DNA from: Synergistaceae bacterium
GTDB lineage: Bacteria > Synergistota > Synergistia > Synergistales > Aminobacteriaceae
Length of the DNA: 11,127 bases
Assembly (NCBI GenBank): GCA_017427625.1
Contig: JAFRSL010000065.1
Coordinates: 1-11,127, forward strand
Direction of reading: 5' to 3'
In this document: positions 5,696 through 11,127 of the stretch, piece after piece
How the letters are laid out: the number at the start of each line of letters is the position of its first letter
Position numbering within the stretch: the stretch's first letter is position 1
The notes under the pieces: generated by a model
What the model saw: the letters and a program-made list of their open reading frames with translations, nothing else
Told to the model about the DNA's origin: nothing
The model's database searches: none
Program-made: the position numbers and the translations under genes

Positions 5696-8600
5696 ACTCG
5701 TCGAAAATGTCCTTGCTCTCCAGAATTGCGTCGAGGGTTGGAACTTTCTCCGTTGACTGTAACTGACTGCGCTGGTTTTGCTGCTGCATCAGTTTCTGCC
5801 TGCGGCTCTCAGCCCGATTGTAGACTATGCTCCTGAACGCTTCAGCACCAGTTCCTGCGGGGATTAAGTGGCCGATTATGACGTTCTCCTTCAAGCCGCT
5901 CAGACCATCAATCTCGCCTTTCACTGCCGCTCCAGCCAATACCTGCGCTGTCTGCTGGAATGATGCAGCACTCAGGAAGCTGTCTGTCGCAAGTGCAGCC
6001 TTCGTGATACCGTGAATGAACGGACGGCACTCAGGGAACTCCCGCATTCTCTGGACGAACGTGTACTCCCGGATTAAGTGCACGATTTCAGGCCTTGAGT
6101 TAGCGGCTCTCACCCATAGTTCGACAGGATCCATCGAGGCTATCTGCGCTATCGTCTCAGCCCTGATGTCCATTCCGCCCCGAAGATGGAACTGATCGTC
6201 ATCCTCAGGCTCGGTGTCATTCTCATCGTCTGAAACAACGTCAGCTTCCTGCGGGACTTCTTTGGTCTCGTTAGCTTTGAAAACGCCGTTGACATAGAGC
6301 TTGTTACGGAGCTTTGCAGCCAGAAGTTTTCGGAGTACATCAATCCTTCTTATCGTCAGAACTGCCTCTCCGTCGTCATACTCTATCTGCTCAATATCGC
6401 CGTTAGCGAGCGCGTTGATCATGGCCTCGTCAACTGTCTTGCCCGAAGATTCACCGTTCTCAAAAACGTCCTTGCCCATCATGTTCATAGCAATCAGTGC
6501 TGAGCGAATGCCGTCAACAACATCTACGTGTTCGACTGCATTCCAGACGTATATGTCGCGGACACCTGCCTGCGCGATTTTTGGCGCGTTCTCGGACGTT
6601 ATGAACGTGTTGTTGGGGACGACGACCTTCTTCCCTTCTTTCTTAGGGATTGAGATTTCCGAAGCAAGCCACTTCTTGTCCACAAGCGCGTCTAAGTTCT
6701 CACGATGCCTTATCCTCAATGTTACGGGGCCGTCCGCTGTTATCTTCTTCAGATCGTCGCGGCTGAGGTTGATGTTCTTGCGGATTTTCGCATTCTGGAG
6801 CTTTAACTCATTCAGCAATCGTGCCGAGAGCATACGTTTACGGAACGCACTCTTTCCGATTATTACGTCGATTTCCGAGCTTCCGTGCATAACCGTGAAC
6901 ATCTTTACTGTTACGCCGGGTGTCAGGATTCTTCGAATTACCTCCTCTGTCAAAGGCTGGCCTATGTACGGATCAATCTCGGCATCGGGCCTGTCTGTCG
7001 AAACAAGAACATCGCCGGCAAAATTCCCCACCGCATCATTGACACGCTTCTCATTGTCTGCGGTGATTTCCTGCTCGATCTTGGCTACCTCGTCCTCCCA
7101 AATCATATCGCCCGCAACGTATGAAGTGTCGCCTTCCTCGATTACGCGGACTTTGTTCAGCGGCGCAACCTTGCGCAGTATTACCTCGATGTGCTTGTTG
7201 TTGATGCTTACGCCCTGTGAATGGTAGACGTACTGTATCTCGTCGACAAGCATTTTCTGGACGGCTGTGATGCCTTCGACCTCGAGCAGCTGCTGGGGGT
7301 CAATGCTTCCTTCAGTCAGAGGAGTAAGTTTCTGGACTTCCATACCTTCCTCGATGCCCTCTTTGATGTCCTGGCCTGAAGGAATTGCGTGGGTTACGGT
7401 ATTTCCGTCCTCGTCCTCGATTATCACCTTGCGTTTTCCCTCAGTGATGATCTCCTTAACACGGCCATCAACTCCAGCAAGTATGCAGACTTTTCGCGGC
7501 CTCCTGACCTCGAAGAGCTGCTCAATTCTAGGAAGACCCTGAGTGATGTCCTCTGCTGAACGTACTCCTCCAGTGTGGAACGTTCTCATCGTGAGCTGAG
7601 TTCCTGGCTCGCCGATTGACTGTGCGGCTACGACACCGACAGCTTCACCGATCGGGACGAGTTTTCTTGAGGAGAGGTCATGGCCGTAGCATTTCTGGCA
7701 GACACCCTTCTTGAGAGTGCAGGCGAGAGGGCTGCGTACCCAGACTTCCTCAAAACCTGCGGCTTCAATTTTGCGCGCTAGGGCTTCTGTGATTATGTCG
7801 CCGGATTTCACGATTACTTCACCGTCAGCTTCAATGTCATGAAGCGATGTACGTCCGGCAATTCTCTCAGCGATGCCAATCATCACTTTGCCTTCGCTGA
7901 TTAACGGACGTATGCAGATGCCCTTGTCAGTTCCGCAGTCATGCTCGGTTATGATGAGGTCCTGAGAAACATCAACGAGCCTTCGCGTCAAGTAACCGGA
8001 CTTTGCTGTTCTAAGCGCGGTGTCAGCGAGTCCCTTCCTTGCGCCGTGAGTCGATATGAAGTATTCGAGCATGTTCATACCCTCACGGAAGTTAGCTGTG
8101 ATTGGGTAGTCGATGGTCTTTCCTGTAGGGTCGGCCATGAGTCCGCGAATGCCAGCCATCTGTCCGAGCTGCCCCTTTGAACCTCGCGCTCCGCTGTCAA
8201 CCATCATTCGGACCGGGTTGTCTTCTGACATGTGGGCCTGAATGCTGTCGGCAATGTTCTTGGTTGCTTCAGCCCAGAGCTTGCTCTTCTGGTCAAGATA
8301 CTCGTCATAAGTGAGAAGTCCCATCTCGTAATTCTCTTTTGCCGCGTCATCTTCAGCCTGAGTTACGTTTGTGATTTGAGCTTTCTCATCGGGGATTCTT
8401 ACGGCCTGAACTCCGAAACTGATCCCGCTCCTGGCAGCCCAGTGATAACCGAGCGATTTAATGTCATCAAGAAGCGCGACAACGCCGGGACGGTCTACTT
8501 TGTCGTAGGCATCATCAAGGAGCTTTCCGATTCTCTTTTTGCCGAACTGCTCATTTACGAATCTCAGAGGCTCAGGGATTTTCGTGTTGAACATTACGCG

Positions 8601-10919
8601 GCCTGGACTCGTCTCAAAGAATACAGCGTGAGGCTCACCCTTAACTTCCGCGAAACTTCCAACAACAACTGCCCCGTCACCATCAACATACTTTCTCCGC
8701 CCGATTGGATGCCCCCATAATTCGGGGTTCTCCTTGAGCCATATCTTGGCATTAACGTGGACAGTACCGTGAGATATTGCCGAAAGTACGTCTTCCATGT
8801 CCGTGAAGTGCATACCATCACCCTTGAGACCTTCCCGCATGTCGGTGAGGTAGTATACGCCGAGAACGATGTCCTGCGTTGGTGTAACGACTGGCCTTCC
8901 GCTTGCGGGTGAAAGGAGGTTGTTCGCCGAAAGCATGAGGAGTCTTGCTTCAGCCTGAGACTCAATGCTCAATGGAACGTGGACCGCCATCTGGTCGCCG
9001 TCAAAGTCAGCGTTGAATGCCGTGCAGACCATAGGGTGAAGACGTATAGCCTTGCCCTCCATTAGTACCGGCTCGAATGCCTGAATGCCCAAACGGTGGA
9101 GCGTAGGAGCACGGTTGAGCATGACGGGGTGATCCTTGATGATGTTCTCGAGGATTTCCCAGATTTCGCCGCCGCCCTTCTCGATGCGCCGCTTTGCGTT
9201 CTTGACATTGGGAGCCAGTCCGCTTTCAACGAGCCTGCGAATCACGAAAGGCTTGAAGAGTTCGAGTGCCATCTGCTTGGGAAGACCGCACTGGTAAATC
9301 TTCAGCTCAGGGCCGATAACAATGACCGAACGCCCTGAGTAGTCGACGCGCTTTCCGAGCAAGTTCTGGCGGAAACGTCCCTTCTTGCCCCTTAACAAGT
9401 CCGTCAAGCTCTTCAACGGTCTGTTACCTGCGCCAAGTACAGCCTTGCCTACTCTTCCGTTGTCGATTAGAGCGTCAACGCATTCCTGCAACATTCTCTT
9501 CTCGTTTCGGACGATTATCTCGGGTGCGTTGAGAGCCTGTAACTTCTTGAGCCTGTTGTTGCGGTTTATGACACGGCGGTAAAGATCATTGAGGTCGCTC
9601 GTTGCGAACCTTCCTCCGTCAAGCTGTACCAACGGCCTCAAATCCGGCGGAATTACCGGAAGCACCGTCAGTATCATCGACTGCGGCTTGGAATTGTTGC
9701 TCTTCCTGAAATCCTCCGTAACCTGAAGACGCTTTATGAGTTTACGCTTCTTCTGCCCTGTTGAGTCGGCAATCTGCTCCCTCAGCGAGTCGGCAAGGAA
9801 ATCAAGGTCGAGCCTGTTGATAAGTGACAATACTCCGTCAGCACCTATCCCTGCGTCAAACCTATCATCGTAGGCCTTGCACAATTTCTGCTGATGCTCG
9901 AAAATCACGTCGCCCTGCTCAAACGGTGAGCTTCCCGGAAGAATCACCAAGTGGCAAGGGTCATCGACTACAACACTGCACTGCTTCTCCTCTTTTTCCT
10001 TCTCTCTCTCCTTCTCGGTCTTATCAGAATTGTCAGGGAAAAGGTAAGGATAAAGTTTCTTGGCCTTCTCAAATTCGCTCTCTGATAGTACTTTTCCCTT
10101 TGAGAGTTCCTGACCGTCAACCATTCTCTTCATTGCTGACGTTACGATGAATGCGTCACTATTTCCTGATTTGGCACGCTCTGCACTTTCGGGGGCTTTC
10201 GAGGCCGGAACGATCGCGCCGGTTTCAAGTCCAAGCTCCTCCGATGGTTCAGTGAGGACGAAAGCAGGTTCAACGCTTATGCTGTCATCGCCGAAATCAG
10301 TCTTGTACTTCGACACCATATTCGATGAAATCACATCACCGACATTAACGGGGATACTCAGCATCTCCTCGATGACGTATGCTTTCTCGCACCTGAACTC
10401 CGGGTCATAATGAGCGTGAATCTTCATTTCTGTCGACGAGATCACTGCCCCGACTGATACGAGGTCCGGCCTTGAGGTTGCCGTAACCTTGAATGCCTTC
10501 TCCGGCTTCTTAAGGGGAGCGAAGTATATGACCCTTTCGAGATCCTTTGCGCTCGTCCCAAGAAGCAGGCTGAGGCGGCTGGGTATTCCGCGAAGATACC
10601 ATATGTGGACGACGGGTACAGCGAGGTCGATGTGCCCCATACGCTCGCGCCTTACCCTGTTGTCAGTAACCTCAACTCCGCAATGCTCGCACACTATCCC
10701 CTTGAACTTAGGACCTGAACGCTTGTACTTCCCGCACTTGCATTCGTAGCTCCTCGTAGGCCCGAATATCCTCTCGCAGAATAGTCCGTCAGTTTCCGGC
10801 CTCAATGTTCGGTAATTTATCGTCTCAGGCTTCAGAACTTCTCCGCGCGATATTGCGTGAATCCTTTCCGGCGTCGCTAACTTTATACGTACCCCTGTTA
10901 TCTCTTTTCTTCTTGCCAA
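5694..10919 (-). CDS. rpoC: DNA-directed RNA polymerase subunit beta' with two large insertions
   Basis: This is the catalytic clamp subunit of RNA polymerase. Seen: the N-terminal zinc ribbon at Cys60, Cys62, Cys77 and Cys80; [19 protein letters not shown] at 514-532; the catalytic Mg2+ loop NADFDGDQ at 636-643 (Asp638, 640 and 642); the second zinc site at Cys995, Cys1067, Cys1074 and Cys1077; trigger-loop sequence [11 protein letters not shown] at 1108-1118, with no insertion there; and the C-terminal [18 protein letters not shown] block at 1637-1654. The length of 1741 compares with about 1200 in Bacillus, 1407 in E. coli and 1690 in Thermotoga. The excess lies at about 140-345 (ending in a Lys/Glu-rich linker, 299-313) and about 1286-1625. 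The start is TTG, with GGGGGAG just upstream inside the rpoB end. No in-frame ATG offers an alternative before residue 165. It follows rpoB by two bases, so the two are cotranscribed. All catalytic residues are intact. Confidence 0.98.
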   Translation of the reverse strand: MARRKEITGVRIKLATPERIHAISRGEVLKPETINYRTLRPETDGLFCERIFGPTRSYECKCGKYKRSGPKFKGIVCEHCGVEVTDNRVRRERMGHIDLAVPVVHIWYLRGIPSRLSLLLGTSAKDLERVIYFAPLKKPEKAFKVTATSRPDLVSVGAVISSTEMKIHAHYDPEFRCEKAYVIEEMLSIPVNVGDVISSNMVSKYKTDFGDDSISVEPAFVLTEPSEELGLETGAIVPASKAPESAERAKSGNSDAFIVTSAMKRMVDGQELSKGKVLSESEFEKAKKLYPYLFPDNSDKTEKEREKEKEEKQCSVVVDDPCHLVILPGSSPFEQGDVIFEHQQKLCKAYDDRFDAGIGADGVLSLINRLDLDFLADSLREQIADSTGQKKRKLIKRLQVTEDFRKSNNSKPQSMILTVLPVIPPDLRPLVQLDGGRFATSDLNDLYRRVINRNNRLKKLQALNAPEIIVRNEKRMLQECVDALIDNGRVGKAVLGAGNRPLKSLTDLLRGKKGRFRQNLLGKRVDYSGRSVIVIGPELKIYQCGLPKQMALELFKPFVIRRLVESGLAPNVKNAKRRIEKGGGEIWEILENIIKDHPVMLNRAPTLHRLGIQAFEPVLMEGKAIRLHPMVCTAFNADFDGDQMAVHVPLSIESQAEARLLMLSANNLLSPASGRPVVTPTQDIVLGVYYLTDMREGLKGDGMHFTDMEDVLSAISHGTVHVNAKIWLKENPELWGHPIGRRKYVDGDGAVVVGSFAEVKGEPHAVFFETSPGRVMFNTKIPEPLRFVNEQFGKKRIGKLLDDAYDKVDRPGVVALLDDIKSLGYHWAARSGISFGVQAVRIPDEKAQITNVTQAEDDAAKENYEMGLLTYDEYLDQKSKLWAEATKNIADSIQAHMSEDNPVRMMVDSGARGSKGQLGQMAGIRGLMADPTGKTIDYPITANFREGMNMLEYFISTHGARKGLADTALRTAKSGYLTRRLVDVSQDLIITEHDCGTDKGICIRPLISEGKVMIGIAERIAGRTSLHDIEADGEVIVKSGDIITEALARKIEAAGFEEVWVRSPLACTLKKGVCQKCYGHDLSSRKLVPIGEAVGVVAAQSIGEPGTQLTMRTFHTGGVRSAEDITQGLPRIEQLFEVRRPRKVCILAGVDGRVKEIITEGKRKVIIEDEDGNTVTHAIPSGQDIKEGIEEGMEVQKLTPLTEGSIDPQQLLEVEGITAVQKMLVDEIQYVYHSQGVSINNKHIEVILRKVAPLNKVRVIEEGDTSYVAGDMIWEDEVAKIEQEITADNEKRVNDAVGNFAGDVLVSTDRPDAEIDPYIGQPLTEEVIRRILTPGVTVKMFTVMHGSSEIDVIIGKSAFRKRMLSARLLNELKLQNAKIRKNINLSRDDLKKITADGPVTLRIRHRENLDALVDKKWLASEISIPKKEGKKVVVPNNTFITSENAPKIAQAGVRDIYVWNAVEHVDVVDGIRSALIAMNMMGKDVFENGESSGKTVDEAMINALANGDIEQIEYDDGEAVLTIRRIDVLRKLLAAKLRNKLYVNGVFKANETKEVPQEADVVSDDENDTEPEDDDQFHLRGGMDIRAETIAQIASMDPVELWVRAANSRPEIVHLIREYTFVQRMREFPECRPFIHGITKAALATDSFLSAASFQQTAQVLAGAAVKGEIDGLSGLKENVIIGHLIPAGTGAEAFRSIVYNRAESRRQKLMQQQNQRSQLQSTEKVPTLDAILESKDIFDE

Positions 10920-10921
10920 CT

Positions 10922-11127
10922 CTAAATCTCCCCCTCTCCTGCGTCAAAAATATCCGTCTCCTCACTCATCTTCTCCAAATCCTCAGCAGTAGGCTCAGCA
11001 CTCTCGAATATATCCTCAATCTCCGTGAAACCTTCACTGTCATTATCAACCGGAATATTCAGAATATCGTCAGTAACATCGTTCAAGAGCTGAGTTCTTG
11101 GTTTGGATTTCTTCTGCTTTTTTGCTG
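10922..11127 (-). CDS. rpoB: DNA-directed RNA polymerase subunit beta, C-terminal tail (partial)
   Basis: The minus-strand frame is open from the window edge to a TAG at 10924-10922, giving 67 residues. It runs directly into rpoC, with two bases between stop and TTG start. The visible segment begins with a basic patch ([10 protein letters not shown]) and becomes strongly acidic, ending [10 protein letters not shown]. It does not contain conserved RpoB motifs, so it must be a lineage-specific tail beyond the conserved C-terminus. The assignment rests on the near-universal rpoB-rpoC order, the immediate spacing, and tail residues resembling the RpoC end (DIF followed by an acidic residue). The conserved body lies outside the window. 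Confidence 0.82.
   Translation of the reverse strand, partial: AKKQKKSKPRTQLLNDVTDDILNIPVDNDSEGFTEIEDIFESAEPTAEDLEKMSEETDIFDAGEGEI

Noticed and set aside
6045..7064. Intein or mobile element within rpoC as the cause of the extra length
   Set aside because: There is no Cys/Ser splice start with a His-Asn end, no endonuclease-like motif, and the insertion is not at a catalytic motif. It looks like a lineage-specific structural insertion.
6301..7227. 308-codon plus-strand open frame antisense to rpoC
   Set aside because: It lies wholly inside a confidently assigned rpoC. The product is Ser/Thr/Ile-rich low-complexity sequence typical of an antisense shadow, with no recognisable domain.
8232..8720. 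162-codon plus-strand open frame antisense to rpoC
   Set aside because: It is complementary to conserved beta' coding sequence and has no family resemblance, so it is a shadow.

Overview
The window reads as chromosomal DNA from a bacterium with mid-range GC. The strongest taxonomic clue is RpoC at 1741 residues, far longer than the compact beta' of Bacillus (about 1200) and without the E. coli-type insertion in the trigger loop. Its extra length lies in one insertion after the N-terminal zinc ribbon and another before the C-terminal conserved block. Together with the DUF2156 protein, HU and SIS-regulator set, this fits a deep-branching anaerobe. Synergistota is my best guess, but it rests on recall of gene style and not on a search.

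Layout from left to right. (1) Bases 1-827 (+): the C-terminal part of a radical SAM/SPASM enzyme of the peptide-modifying type, cut by the window edge. A 48-codon ORF overlaps its stop by TTGA; it is either a coupled small gene or a tail separated by a frameshift. (2) A bidirectional hairpin terminator at 850-878 separates this from two minus-strand genes: a DUF2156 (GNAT-like) protein at 3682-2801 and, 15 bp downstream, a membrane-anchored TerB_N/TerB-type protein at 2785-893. (3) An HU gene (4062-3769, minus) has a good Shine-Dalgarno, promoter-like hexamers carrying a small inverted repeat, and its own terminator lying in the leader of the DUF2156 gene. (4) Divergent from HU, a plus-strand pair: a protein made of two diverged copies of one SSB-like (probable OB-fold) module (4202-4762), then an RpiR-family HTH-SIS regulator (4775-5644). 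(5) A G/C-rich bidirectional terminator (5659-5687) faces the 3' end of rpoC (10919-5694, minus). rpoC is preceded two bases upstream by the end of rpoB (11127-10922).

How they fit together: rpoB-rpoC is the core transcription operon and HU is a nucleoid protein, so the right two thirds is mostly housekeeping. The accessory interest lies in the SSB-like tandem-repeat protein with its regulator, the TerB-DUF2156 pair, and the radical SAM fragment. There is no gene-free stretch longer than 300 bases. I saw no CRISPR array, tRNA, rRNA or insertion sequence. I do not see a clear, complete undescribed system. The best leads are the internally duplicated SSB-like protein, the repeated motif inside the RpoC C-terminal insertion, and the shared acidic DIF-type tails of RpoB and RpoC.
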